Shown: positions 43,800 to 55,344 of the stretch, piece after piece | How the letters are laid out: every line of letters starts with the position of its first letter | How positions within the stretch are numbered: position 1 is the first letter of the stretch | Source: Sycobia sp. Sy_11 | Lineage: Eukaryota > Arthropoda > Insecta > Hymenoptera > Epichrysomallidae | Direction of reading: 5' to 3' | DNA: 64,000 bases | NCBI GenBank assembly: GCA_018907035.1 | Contig: JACCIC010000063.1 | Coordinates: 2,618,001 to 2,682,000, forward strand | Position numbers and translations under genes: made by a program | The notes under the pieces: model-generated | The model's database searches: none | Told to the model about the DNA's origin: nothing | Seen by the model: the letters and a program-made list of their open reading frames with translations, nothing else

Positions 43800-44460
43800 T
43801 ATTTTTTAGATATTTAATAATCCATAATAGTTAGTATCGTATAAATTTACTTTTGGTGATGTTTAAAGTACGCTCGTTCTATACACCTTATACATCTAAT
43901 ACATATACCTACAACGCATCAACAATAGTTGGTGCGTTGTAGGTATATGTATTAGATGTCTACACATTCGTATACAATATATGTTATACTTGTGTGAAGT
44001 CATAATCGTGCTTATATACTAACCAAGATAATGTTTCAACACTTGCAAATCACCAAATATGTCGTATATACAATGTCCATAAATTCCAGTTACCGGTCAT
44101 TTTGGTCGATATATCGATACATTATCTAAACCTATTCTTTAGGTATTTAAGACCTATAATAGTTAGTTTCGTATCAATTTACTTTTCGTTATGATTAAAG
44201 TTTATCTGAAAACAAGGTTAAACTAGGTATAATATATAACCGAGTTAAAAAATTAATATTATTGTTATGCATTATTATATAAATTTAATTAAGTTGATAG
44301 TTATTTTAATTAATAAATTGTAAATTTATATCGAGTTCCTAATTTTGAATATTGAACTCAATTATACGCATGCTATAACTTATACATATATAATACATAT
44401 TAAACGCATCGCTAATAGTTTACACATTTACATACAGTTTTAAAGTTAAACCAGTTTCGC
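43800..44460 (+). repeat. Interspersed repeat Z, two tandem partial copies
   Basis: Two stretches both resembling 40150-40650: 43800-43960 and 44090-44460 (CTATTCTTTAGGTATTTAAG, CTAGGTATAATATATAACC). The first ends in the hairpin at 43892-43959; the second has the same segment without it. Confidence 0.65.
43892..43959. repeat. 32-bp near-perfect hairpin with 4-nt loop
   Basis: Left arm 43892-43923 (starts ACATCTAATACATATACCTA) and right arm 43928-43959 are complementary at 31 of 32 positions around AATA. It looks like a pre-microRNA in shape, but the sister repeat at about 44388-44430 shows that the right arm is a snap-back copy of the left. Confidence 0.9.
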
Positions 44461-44809
44461 AAGTAATGAATATTAAAAAAAAAAAAATAAAATATTGTAA
44501 TTTACGACAAAATTTTATTCGACATATTTTCTTTGCACAATTCTTTTTTTGCTTAAATTACCTTATGGAACAAATGTACTCAGTAAAATTTACCTTATCC
44601 ATTTTTTATTGTTCTGATTACCATAGCAAATATTGTTCAAAATTAGTTTCTTATATTGAAAACAATATTTTTGTTCTATAACATATATCTTGATCAAAAT
44701 TAAATTTAAGGTAAGTTATCTGAACTTTAGAGTAATTAAATTAACTTTAATACACTTAAACTATTGTAAATGTGTATTTTACACTTAAATGTACAATTTC
44801 GTCTGAAAC

Positions 44810-44888
44810 TTTTTTTTTTATGTTATTTAACGTCGCTCTATTTATGCTTCCAAATATCGGCGCTAATCAGCGACGGAGGTCTACGATG
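44810..44888 (-). mobile_element. 5'-truncated SINE S copy with TSD
   Basis: Matches only the tail end of SINE S (poly-T, TATTTAACGTCGCTCTATTT, then GCGCTAATCAGCGACGGAGG and TCTACGATG). It is flanked by CGTCTGAAACT on both sides (from about 44799 and 44890). 5' truncation is expected when reverse transcription stops early. Confidence 0.85.
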
Positions 44889-44899
44889 TCGTCTGAAAC

Positions 44900-45440
44900 T
44901 AAAAATTGTTTAATAGATCATGCTTTTTAGGGTTTTTTGCGTGTTTCGAGAAGAAAATACCATGTGTATTCATTTTCATTTTTTGCGTATTTTATTGTGA
45001 TACAACATTAATTCTTAGAAATTTTAGCATGAAAATTCAATATTTATTTATCTTTATTGTTTCCTTTCTTAAGTTTTTATGATTTTCTTACTATCTATAT
45101 AAGTCTTCCTCAAAAATCTTATCATGTTATTAACTCTACTATTTGTCTTTTGATTTTTTCTTCACGAACACTCTTCTTGATTAAAATCTGAATTCAGAAG
45201 TTTCACGTTAAAGCTTCTTGAGACCCTTGGAATCATAGTAGTTCTTCATTATTTAACAGAGGTCGTCTCCAATACTCTGCCTCTATCGATCTACAATATG
45301 AACGTCCAAAACACAAATATAAATTATAGCCTCATACATAGTTTATCTCAGTCGGTTGGTCCGTTTTCTTCTTGGGATTACAAATTCTATCCGAGATGAG
45401 ATGACAACGATGGTAGTGACAACGTAGCAGACGGGTTTTA
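44900..45440. other. Unassigned AT-rich stretch
   Basis: No supported feature. Confidence 0.5.
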
Positions 45441-45479
45441 AGACAGAAAACTTTCCCCTCACGTGTCGACTGATTCGTG

Positions 45480-45677
45480 TGCGTATACTCAGTTGCTAGG
45501 CAACGATACCTACTAAGTTCTCTGATTGGCTTCCTGTTTACCCTTGCGAAATCGCAGTTTCTCTTTCTCTATCTCTCTAGCTCCTCCTCTCCCAGCCAGC
45601 GCGGATCCAGTACAGTCTTCCTAACTCTGTATGCCAATAGTATCTCATATTTGTCTGAGAGAGATAGAAAGATAGAG

Positions 45678-45740
<63 letters not shown>

Positions 45741-45785
45741 TGAGTGAGAAGGGGAGGAGGTGGGGAGAGGAAGAGAGTAGTATAT
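45480..45785. promoter_or_regulatory. Promoter-like patch and GA microsatellite
   Basis: GTTGCTAGGCAAC at about 45491-45503 is a 13-bp inverted repeat resembling an RFX X-box, with an ATTGG (CCAAT-type) element at about 45523 and GC-rich DNA to 45605. A GA run at 45657-45742 follows, then TAGTATATA. No transcribed gene was recognised downstream, so the call is weak. Confidence 0.25.
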
Positions 45786-45799
45786 ACAGGGCTGAGCTA

Positions 45800-46960
45800 A
45801 CTAAAAAAAATAATTTAACCTCAATGGTTGTGTAACCACTGTTAGAGTCTTTTATTGCATTTTTTCTTCGATGCTATTTCTTATTCTATTTATTTCTCTC
45901 GACATTTTGATTTCCTTTTCATTCTCGTCCCGTCTTCTATTTATGTGTGTTATGACTGCCTCTGTCACCGACATCCTTGCTTGCAATATTTTTCTTTTTA
46001 CTCTCTTATTTATTGATTTTCTCTGTACATATATCCGTGATATCTACAGCTAGCTCGTTTTTTTTCTTTACATAAGAGGAAAAAAATAAGGAGTTTGAGT
46101 ATAGCAGAACAAGTCAGCAATTTATCCTATTGCTTTATCGTAGTTTTTTTTCTCTCTATTCTTTTCACTTGACCAGAAATCTGTCTCTTATTCCCGCTTC
46201 TTTTTTGAACTTATACAGCTTACTATTATATAAAGAGGCAGAGTTTTTTTGTTTGTTTGTTACTGAAAATTTCAAAAAATATATAACCAATCGTTTTCGA
46301 CTTTTTTTTATTAGATTCGTTCCCTGTTGTAAATGCTAAATATTTTTAAACCATAAACAAGGTATTTTGTTATGAAGAAACCTAGCGACAAGGTATTTAT
46401 TGGGAAGTAAAACGGGGCGTGGCTATGAGTTTGAAAGCTAAACATGGCGGAAACAATGTCAAGAGCTACTCAGCATTCATATGGAGCAGGTGTATTTTTT
46501 TAACATTGGATAGCTTATGAGGTAAAATTACTTGCAAGACTATTCTCTTAGTAGACTTCGAATAATAAGAAGTATTATTATGTAGCAAATTACGGGAAAG
46601 CTGTCAGATTATCGTCTGTATCGTAGCTGTTTTATTATGATGCGCCGAACACAACTCCTTTTATTTATTTAGAAAGCGTCAATTTGGACTTAGTAAGATA
46701 TGAACCTGATTTACTTTTAGAATCACTAACTGCACAGTAAACATTGTAAGAACTTTTTTTAAGTTCGATAAACTCTGCAACCTCCATAATAATTTGTTTA
46801 TAATGAAAATTACATAAATAATATGAAAACTGCTATGATTTAAAGGTAATGTTTGGTGTTCCGTTAGTGAAAAAACTGACCACCAGAAGTCGTATCAACG
46901 ATTTTACTTTGCAATATTCAGCCGCAAGTACAAATATATGAAATGTTATGGTTATTCTGA
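45800..46960. other. Pyrimidine-rich and unassigned DNA with a Z fragment
   Basis: A Z-repeat fragment lies at 46330-46400 (TATTTTTAAACCATAAACAA, GAAGAAACCTAGCGAC). The rest has no supported feature. Confidence 0.45.
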
Positions 46961-47165
46961 CTAATTTATAGATACATTTTTTAAACATATTTTTTAGGTA
47001 TTTAATATCCATAATAGTTAGTTCCGCAAAATGTATTTTAAGTTATGAAACTAGACATTTTATTATGAAACTAGACAATTTTATTATGAAACTAGACAAT
47101 TGTATTATGAAACTAGACAATTTTATTATGAAACTAAACAATTTTATTATGAAACTAGACAATGC
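46960..47165. repeat. Z fragment followed by 21-bp tandem repeat
   Basis: After a Z fragment (46960-47035) come about six copies of a 21-bp unit (TATTATGAAACTAGACAATT plus T) at 47044-47165, with single-base variants. Each unit repeats a piece of Z (GAAACTAG). Confidence 0.85.
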
Positions 47166-47169
47166 AAGT

Positions 47170-47640
47170 GTAGACTCTCAGGGACTCTGAATGAAACGGG
47201 AAGAAACGAGCATCGATTGTTTTCTTTTCGATAACAAGAATGCTTTTTATAATATTGAATATGAGAGTCAAAGAGGAGTTGGGACAAGCGTACATTCGGT
47301 CTTCCGTTGCGTCCGATTTCTTTTATAAACTTAGGCGTGGTTCATCCAACTATAATAAAACATGTGAATTATGCGGCCGCGTTTTGGGCAATTCGCATAT
47401 TGAATTATACATATCAAGTGGCGCGGTAGCGCCACGAAGGCGAGTTTGAGAACCGTCGGTATGGCGCAGCCGCTACACTATTTACTTCTAAATTGAGATT
47501 TTGAATTTTCAATTCATGAAAAACATTATTTATCACTTCTTTATATATAATTTTCCAAAGCATATCTACTAGTTATGACCTAAAGAATCGTTTCCCGCTG
47601 ATATTTATGGCTAAAAAGCAGTTTCTAATATAAAACTCCG
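47170..47640. other. Unassigned stretch with short palindrome
   Basis: Contains a perfect short palindrome GTGGCGCGGTAGCGCCAC at about 47419-47436 and a 69-codon frame (47240-47449) with CELCGRVLGN. No family was recognised. Confidence 0.4.
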
Positions 47641-47693
47641 TGTGTGACTATAGAAAATAGTCAGAAACACTTTTTCCTCTATCTCTCTCTCTC

Positions 47694-47899
<206 letters not shown>

Positions 47900-48399
47900 A
47901 TTACAGCAAAAATTTCCACCAGTTAGACCGTCCAAGCTGTAGCAAAAGTTCAGCAGCAGAGCCGTCTTTAGGCATCGGAGGACTCGGGGGATGAAAAAAG
48001 CGCGGGGCCCCTATACGTGGGAATTAAGTTTCGAAAATTAAAAAATCTAATCTGTTTTGCAAATATTTGGCTAAAATATTCTATTTAATTTCTTAAAGCT
48101 TTTGATTATATCAAGAAATCAAATTAAAAAATTTACTAAATACATTTTATGTAATAATCACATGTTTGCAAAGTCAAAATTAATTTTTTCTTTTTAATTA
48201 ATAATTTACCTCTTTTAAACGAGTATTTTTGTAGCTGCGCGTGCGCGCGCATCTTAATGTCTTTGTTATATTTAAAATTAATCTGTTTTGAAAGAGATCT
48301 TTAATATCTTAAGGAAATAAAATAGAATATTTACAACTAGCCTTTTGTAGTTACTTGTATTTATTTTGTAGTTAAAGTAAAAAGTCTTTCCTAACTATA

Positions 48400-48778
48400 T
48401 TAAAGAAAATTTACTTTTCTAGATTTCTGGGCTGCAAAGATATCAATTAAGTCTTTATAATCTAAGGAAGACGCTTCTTTCTTTTCTATTGATAGAATAG
48501 CTAGCGCGTTAAGACGTTCTTGGCTTATATTAGCTCTTAAATACGTTTTAATTAGTTTTAATTTTGAAAAAGACCTTTCTCCAGAAGCGACTGTAACAGT
48601 TAATGTTAATAAGATTTTATAAACAATTCTTATATTTGGAAAGGATTCAATTATTTTATTATTTAGTATATAATTTAAAATATCAGCTATGTTTGTAGCT
48701 TCTTTTGGAATAATATATCTAAAATATCTTAATTCCATAAATAATTCCTCACCATCTATATCTTTAGAATTATCATTT
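48400..48778 (-). pseudogene. hAT transposase C-terminal dimerisation domain
   Basis: Encodes ELFMELRYFRYIIPKEATNI, then RIVYKILLTLTVTVASGERS and FSKLKLIKTYLRANISQERL, ALAILSIE. The SGERSFSKLKLIK..LR segment is the hallmark of the hAT C-terminal dimer region. It is the downstream end of the gene that starts at 51244. The last residues read AAQKSRKVNF before the stop at 48400. Confidence 0.85.
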
Positions 48779-49765
48779 AAGGCAGTATTGTACTTCAGAC
48801 TCTCGAAAAAACGCTATTTTTGTGAAATTTTTCTAAGAATGCTATTGAAGATATGGATGTAGGATTTGAAATCCTTCATAAATACACTCTTGAAGTACAT
48901 AAAAAAATTTTTTTTTATTTATTTTATACATTTGTTATACATGTAAAGTATGGTCAAACCAAACACCTCAAAAAGTAGGTAACGTTGTCGTGGTTGTAAA
49001 ATCTTGCCGACGGATGGTCTGAAACAGAAAAATCAAATAGTTTTATGTTCAGTATGACTCCAGAAACCGATCTAACTAGAATATTTTATGTACCTGCAAA
49101 AACAACAAAATGGCGGCTAAAATACGAAAGAAAAAAATTATTTTCAAAAGTGGGCTGAATACTTCATTAAAAATGCAGGCATCAGTGAGGCATGTAATTT
49201 TAACGATTTTTTCCATTATAGGCATGCTTAGGTGCCATAGCCCAAACTGTTGAATTGAAACACTCATTGTTATTTTGAGTGTTTCTGCCCAAACATCTCT
49301 CCAGAAATTTCGTTTTTGTTAGATCTTCGTAGATTGGTTTCAGCACCTCTTGTACGTCACTAACAAGACCTGGACGATGTTTATAATTTTTTAAAGCGTT
49401 GTTTGCTTCGGCCTTCTTATACTTGCGCCAGCTGTCTGAACAGTACGTATGTTGTGGTTTTTAATCTGTTGAGATTTTGTGGTAATACTGTTGACGTACT
49501 CGTGTTACTATTACCTCCTTCGTCAGTGAATCTGTTTCCGTGAAAAGAACGTTTTCTAGTTCTAGATAGACGACTAGAAGTTTTCTGTGCACGTTACACT
49601 TTGTTCGTATCCATTGCGAATAGACAGATGCTTCACTTTTGAACTTCGAATCACGAGTGATTTTCCACTACTGAAATACAGAACTGAAACACAGAAGCAA
49701 AATTATAAAGGGAAGGGAATATTGAGAAGTAAAGGTATATATTTTGATGAGAATATATATTTTAG
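48779..49765 (-). mobile_element. Mutator-like element fragment inside hAT
   Basis: The left edge (AAGGCAGTATTGTACTTCAG) matches repeat X at 1148. On the minus strand 49445-49210 encodes CSDSWRKYKKAEANNALKNY, then GLVSDVQEVLKPIYEDL and FLERCLGRNTQNNNECFNST, VWAMAPKHAYNG. This is the N-terminal-to-middle pattern of Mutator-like transposases (a conserved TQNNNE..N..VW). Stops follow. The right boundary is where hAT coding resumes (about 49765). The insert replaces a hAT segment and I saw no 9-bp duplication. Confidence 0.6.
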
Positions 49766-51244
49766 TTTCTGATAAGGGCTTAAGGCTCAACAATACTGCA
49801 TGTCTCTTCAAAAGTTCCCATCTTTTTGTAGATGCAGCAAATATACTGTAAAATCTTTGAACTACTCCAAAATACAACACAGCATAATTATTATATTGAG
49901 CTATGTCTCCTAAAAGTAGATTAAGATTATGATATGCGCAAGGAAGATAAAAAGCTATAGAATTGATATTTAAAATATGTGCTTGGACTCCATTATTTCT
50001 TCCTTTCATATTAGCTCCAATGTCATACTCTTGCCCTCTGCAATTTCTTATATCTATTCCAAGTAATTGCAATGTACTGATTAATTTTGAAGCTAAATTG
50101 TTTCCACTGCTGTCATCTACTTTAAGAAAAGTTATAAATTGCTCTTTTATTTCTATTTCCAGATTTTGGTTCTCTTTAACATAACGTATAAGTAAACTCA
50201 TTTGTTCTTGATTGGTTACATCAGGTGTGCAGTCAAGAATAACTGAATAATATTTTGCAGTATTGATGTTATCCACAATTTTTTTCTTTACTTCTAATGC
50301 CATCAGTTCAATCAAATCATTTTGTATTTGAGGGCCTAGGTATTGATCATGAATTTCTCTCTTTGTTATTCGATGAACATGCTCTTGTATAACTTGGATC
50401 AAATTCGGCAACTTTTGTATAAGCCCAAGAAATTTGCCATTAATAGGCTGGTAAAGTCTATCAATACTTCCACGAAAAGCACAATTATTTGCGGCAAGAA
50501 CTTGTACAGCAGATATAATTCGACATAAAATATCATGCCAACGTGCTTTTTCGTTATCTAATTGTTGGAGTAATTTTGTATCTATACTATTATGATTTTG
50601 AAAGGAAACAGGTGAATCCAACCATTTTTTTACATTTTCCAAATGTGACTGAGAGAGTTCATGCTCTTTTAATCTTCTACTTAAATGCTTCCAGTCATTG
50701 ATGCCTTGACCAGATAAATTACCTAATCGAATTATTCGACAAATCTTAGAACAACAAAAAAGTCGGTCTAATTTAATCAAATATACCAATCATTTTTTAT
50801 CATGAACATCGCCGTTACTTAATATGCGATTATAAAAATGATCAGAAGATGTCGGTTATCTTCGTTCTTCGGAAATGAATATTGATCCTTCAATATTCTA
50901 ATCGGACCCTTTTTTATTAAAATATCTATAATGTTTGGTAAAATGAAATTTTCCCAATTACCAGGATCATACATATTTATAAGATAAATCGCTACAAATT
51001 CAATATTCCCACTTTCCATGGAGGGATTATAATCGTGTAATTTCTCAGGAGACTTGACTAATCATGCATTCTCATTAGAATCTCCATGTTCGTCATTTAG
51101 GCCATTTCTTCGACATAATTTATTAATAAATTTATATAATGATCCACTTTCCTTTTTCTGTAACTCTGCTTTCATTTTCCGTTTTTTTGCTTTTTCTGCG
51201 CCGCTTTCATATTTTGTACTGAAATCTCTTTCTCTACTAGTCAT
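49766..51244 (-). pseudogene. hAT transposase (zinc-finger MYM1-like), N-terminal and catalytic part
   Basis: From 51244 (MTSRERDFSTKYESGAEKAK) through a region with DPGNWENFILPNIIDILIKK to the long frame 50789-49668. That frame contains LSGQGINDWKHLSRRLKEHE, SHLENVKKW, EKARWHDILCRIISAVQVLA, FRGSIDRLY, YSVILDCTPDVTNQEQMSLL (catalytic Asp region), NCRGQEYDIGANMKGRNNGV and YLPCAYHNLNLLLGD, ending ASTKRWELLKRH and PLSET. These match DUF4371/hAT transposases with a TTF-type finger. A frameshift near 50800 and the downstream insert disable it. Confidence 0.85.
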
Positions 51245-52089
51245 ATTAATAATATAAAAATTAAATTTTTTAAAAATTTAAAATAAAAAGTTTAAATTTA
51301 TCTCTTTATATAAAAAATTAAAATTAAATTATTATTCAAATTAAGTATTTGAATAAAATTATTCTATGAACAATTAGAATAAGACCAATTTTTTTAAAAA
51401 GTGTAAAAAGACCAATGTTTCTTAACAAGTTAAGAAAACAATAATTATTCCAAGCGACCGTGCTCTAATAGCGGGGCCTTTACTTAAGCTTACTAGGTAA
51501 CTAGTTTGGTTATGAGAGTTGAAAACGGGGCACCACCTACCGAGCGATATAAAACTTATCTCCAGAATTTCAATACTGGGCTGACATTATTTCCATCTTA
51601 AAATTTGGATACATTATATAATCGAAATACATTTATAAAGTACCTGTTGTACTCATTCAAATTTTATCAAGTTTGCACATATACCTTTTTTCTTCAAAAT
51701 ATTCATAATACTGTAGTTCTTAATTTCTATTTTTCTCTTTTGACGATAACGTATCTTATAATCATAATAGTTACAGTAATTCTTATGTTAACCTTAGATT
51801 CACTGTCAAAATTTTTCACAGAAAACAAGCCTTGTTTGCTTTGGTCAAAGACAAACGAAATTCTATAACCTAACTCAACCTCGAATTTTATAAAAACGGG
51901 ATTAGAAAGAAATAGTTAAAAACTATTTAATATTATAAATTTTTTTCAAGATTATACTTGATCAAAATTTCGAATGTAAAATATTCTGTCTGTGGAATTA
52001 TTGAATTTTTTTGGTATGGGAAAAAATTTTCCGGAGCACGGGGCGGCCGCCCCGGTCGCCCCCTAAAACCGACTCTGTTCAGCAGTAAG

Positions 52090-53130
52090 ACATGTGTATA
52101 GTATAGTAAGACGCTGTAATATAATAATAGCTATAGAGTACATATATAAACACATAGAAGATAAAATAATGGCTGTTGATGCAGCAGATGACATGGAAAC
52201 TAAAACCAGTATTTTATCAAATCAAAGTTAGCTTATAGTTTACGTTCCCCAGTTTCAAATGAAGTTATTACTTATTTAAAGTAAAGTTACATTTGTACAT
52301 TTTGCTTTAAGTTAAAAAATTTGAACAAGGAAATTTATATTATTATTATTGATGTGCAAATGTCATTTACATAAGATTTATATTGTGCATAAATTAAAAA
52401 CTATAGACTAATTTGAATGATCCTTCAAAATATAAATCTCATAATTCGAATTATTAATTCAAATATTTTATCATCATCATCATCATCATCGTTATAGTAT
52501 ATTCATTTTATTATTTACACATAATTTATAGTTATTATTAATAGGAAATTATTGTTAAAAATTAAATGCCCTTTATAAATATGTATGTTATTTTGTATAT
52601 TCCTTCTCTCTTTCCATTCTATAACTTTAATCCTATAATAAATATAAATCTAATCTTGAATATAATGAATACTAATAAATTGCATAAAAAATAATAAATT
52701 ACAGTTGAAAAGAATTTCTACTAATTGGATTTAGTTAATTATATAATCAGATTTTAAAGATTAGTCTTTATTCTTAATTTTGCACATGTAGAATTTTTCT
52801 TCTCAAATTCCATTTTACATGAAATTGTATAACAATATTATTTACATAATTTATTAAAAAGTGCTACATTTTTCAAACCCCCTGTGGTATAACTTAAAGT
52901 ATATTTAAGTAATTTTAATTATTTCATTTTATGCGTTTTTAATAATATAGAAAATAGTTTCAAGGATAATTATGAATAAAATATTCTAAATAACAGCTTT
53001 ACTTCTACGCATATAATTTTGAATAATAACACAAAAAATAAACAATAAGTTTACATGTTATTTTCAAATAGAAATAAAAAAACCCTTATAAAGCATAGAA
53101 CTTTTATTTAATAAAAATTATATACTAATT
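52090..53130. other. AT-rich intergenic stretch
   Basis: Includes a short (TCA)n run at 52468-52488. No gene or recognised repeat. Confidence 0.55.
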
Positions 53131-53160
53131 TAATAAATTATTACAGCGGTGCTTGTGTCT
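53131..53160 (-). repeat. Short SINE S fragment
   Basis: AAATTATTACAGCGGTGCTT and GTGTC match the middle of SINE S (42141-42170), then a TA-rich run follows. About 28 bp, so origin is likely but not certain. Confidence 0.5.
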
Positions 53161-53203
53161 AGTATATATATATATTATATATATATATTTTTAATAATCT
53201 GTT

Positions 53204-53437
53204 TAAATAATCTTTTTCACACCTCCGCTGATGGGCTGATACTGAACTATGTGATCGTGCAAGATCAAGCAATAAGCTGTAGTATTGACTGAAAAGTTCT
53301 CTTTAGCCTCAAATTCTAAACGTGCATCTAAAAGAGCGCTCTTTAGAGATTCATTTTGTCGTGAGCAATCTATAAGTATGAGAGGTTCATTTTCGGGAAA
53401 CTCTTTCTTTGCAAGCAGTGGTTGATGATCTCTTGTA
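53204..53437 (-). CDS. Polinton-like double-jelly-roll capsid protein, C-terminus
   Basis: An uninterrupted 77-codon frame, from DHQPLLAKKEFPENEP through LILIDCSRQNESLKSALLDA, RLEFEAKENFSVNTTAYCLI and LHDHIVQYQPISGGVKKII to TAA 53204-53206. The CSRQNE..K series with an Arg-Leu-Glu-Phe-Glu strand and an AYCL(I/L)HD strand is the C-terminal pattern I associate with the double-jelly-roll proteins of insect Polinton-like elements. These are related to major capsid proteins. The N-terminal part is lost. It follows the polymerase on the same strand. Capsid role is inference from family. Confidence 0.5.
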
Positions 53438-53489
53438 TAGTATATTTTTGGAAATTTGCATATATGTCATACAGTATTGCGTATTAATT

Positions 53490-55339
53490 TTTAGATATGT
53501 CAAGGTTTAAATTATTATATGGATAATATTGCAAATTCAAAAAAAGTCTCAAATTACATGAATTATGAGCAGCACCTCTGAACCTAAAGAGAAAATAAAT
53601 TAATTTAAAAAAAGGAAAATTAATTTTTTATTTATCCAAAAGAAAAAAACTTACCTTCCTGTAAGATGACAATGATCTCGTACTACCAGTTGCTCATCTA
53701 GAAATGGTTTGCAAAATATAATGCAATCGGTCGACCATTGAAAAGTTAATTCTTCAAAATCTGTGAGTTTCATTGGTTTTGGGTTTTTATAGAGATAATC
53801 AATCTGCTCAGCAATTGATTTCAGTTGGTGAGACACAAACAAACCATTGTGCAGGTGTCTTGTCGTCTGAACTTTTCTATCTATCTATATAATTTGTAAG
53901 CAGATAGTTTATCGTCAAAGCTACATTTTAAGTAGAAGTCTATACTGTATGTTTCATGAAGTTGAAAAGCATTCTTATTTTCTATAGGTTTTAATTAACA
54001 ATCAAAATCTGCATAAATTATAAAACTTACTTTTTCACTTTTATTGGAATCGTTAAATTTTTAAATATTACTCGATAAGTTTAATAAATTTATTCTATAA
54101 TCTGTAATATTTTTGCAAAGATTTTCATGCTTTTGTAACCTTTCCTCACTATAAAAATGTTACAAGCATCTTTCACAATGGTATAATTTTTTATAAGTCT
54201 TACTAACTGGTGATCCTAGAAATCTGGATATACTTTTAATCGAAACATAGTGGAATTTACGCACACTCCATTATAGTCTGGAATATTGTTTTCTTCATAC
54301 TCATCTATGTAGATCGTGAATGAGGAGAAGATTTTCATGTTTCTCCTTCTTAATTAATGAAATATGACAAGATATTTTGATCTGTACTTCCTAAGCATAT
54401 AAACATCTACTGAAATATGATTCAATTTTTCAAATTTAGAAACATCTTTATGTTTTACAGGAAATTCGATATCACCAAAGTTCAACTCGTTGGTAAATTT
54501 ATCATAATTATGAACTCTTTGAGAATTTTTGTCATTTGGATGTAATGCTGAAAGAATAGGATATTTGAAGCATTGATTCTCAAGGTTATGAACATTGATA
54601 CATGATCTTCTTGATGCTGTGAACTTAGCGAGAGGAATATATGATTTTCCCTTGTGAGGTGAAAATTTTTTCATGTTTATTGACAAACTGATAATACTTT
54701 TCAATGTCCATCCGAAATCCTTATCCGGAAATTCTTCTAGATGTGTAAGAAGCGATTTCTTAATATGTTCCTCATATCATTTTTCTAAGTCGCTAGACAT
54801 GTATACTGTAGAACTCAAATGTAAAATATTTAATGTCTGTTGTTTCTTCTCCATTTTTATGCATGGAAAACTCTGATAAAAAATAAGAATTTACTTTTAT
54901 TTCAGTATATTCTTGTTAGCAAGCTTTAACTTTATCCTCAAAGAGCTTCTGTGCGTAGACTAAGAAACTGAGAAGGTCCAAATGTTTTAAATTCACAACA
55001 ACGCCTGTTCTTATTCCATTTTTAAAAACAGATTGAATATCTCGCTATTTTACTTTTGCTGACTCGTTAGAGTTTAGACTACCTCCAACTGCTGCTACAC
55101 TATTAAGATGATAACGGAATCTTGCTTGTAAACATGAAAGATGAATCAGACATGTCAAACTTTTTGGATCTTCTGCTTGAGAGAGACCTTGTTTTTTTCC
55201 AAAATCCCACAGATTTATCATATTCTGTTCAGTTATTGTCAAATAATTTTTTGAGTTCGTATATGCTTAATTCACTGACATGCTCGTAAATATCACGAAG
55301 TTTTTTCACTTGAAATTCAACAGACGAAAGAAAATCCAT
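53490..55339 (-). pseudogene. Polinton-like DNA polymerase B, N-terminal half
   Basis: ATG at 55339-55337 opens MDFLSSVEFQVKKLRDIYEH and ELSIYELKKLFDNN, then a TGA where Arg is usual. Next come SEDPKSLTCLIHL-type sequence (shown as AEDPKSLTCLIHLSCLQARF), GKSYIPLAKFTASRRSCINV, ENQCFKYPILSALHP, NELNFGDIEFPVKHKDVSKF and KLNHISVDVYML. The last block has CIIFCKPF and VVRDHCHLTGR, a Cys/His finger. After a 71-bp intron, FRGAAHNSCNL follows. This is the N-terminal half of the enzyme whose C-terminal half occurs at 3985-6440. Several stops and frameshifts break the centre. Confidence 0.75.
53584..53654 (-). other. Spliceosomal intron in the Polinton-like polymerase
   Basis: On the minus strand GTAAGT begins at 53654 and TTTTCTCTTTAG ends at 53584. 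Removing the 71 bp joins CTT ACA GGA AG with G TTC AGA GGT GCT, giving LTGRFRGA without a frame change, as the family requires. Without splicing a stop follows at once. Confidence 0.75.
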
Positions 55340-55344
55340 CTTAC

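Larger units (their letters stand above)
47957..52077 (-). mobile_element. hAT transposon with intact 8-bp target duplication
   Basis: Ends CAGAGCCGTCTTTAGG (left) and the complement of CCTAAAACCGACTCTG (right) form terminal inverted repeats. TTCAGCAG occurs on both sides (47949-47956 and 52078-52085), the 8-bp duplication expected of hAT. Length 4121 bp. The transposase is on the minus strand and split by a Mutator-like insert with loss of its central part. Confidence 0.9.

Noticed and set aside
43892..43959. Bona fide microRNA gene
   Set aside because: The sister repeat shows that the arm arose by snap-back duplication; without expression evidence a microRNA call is not justified.
49515..49545. 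Shared 18-bp word with 58250-58267 (CCTTCGTCAGTGAATCTG)
   Set aside because: No similarity extends beyond the word; treated as chance.
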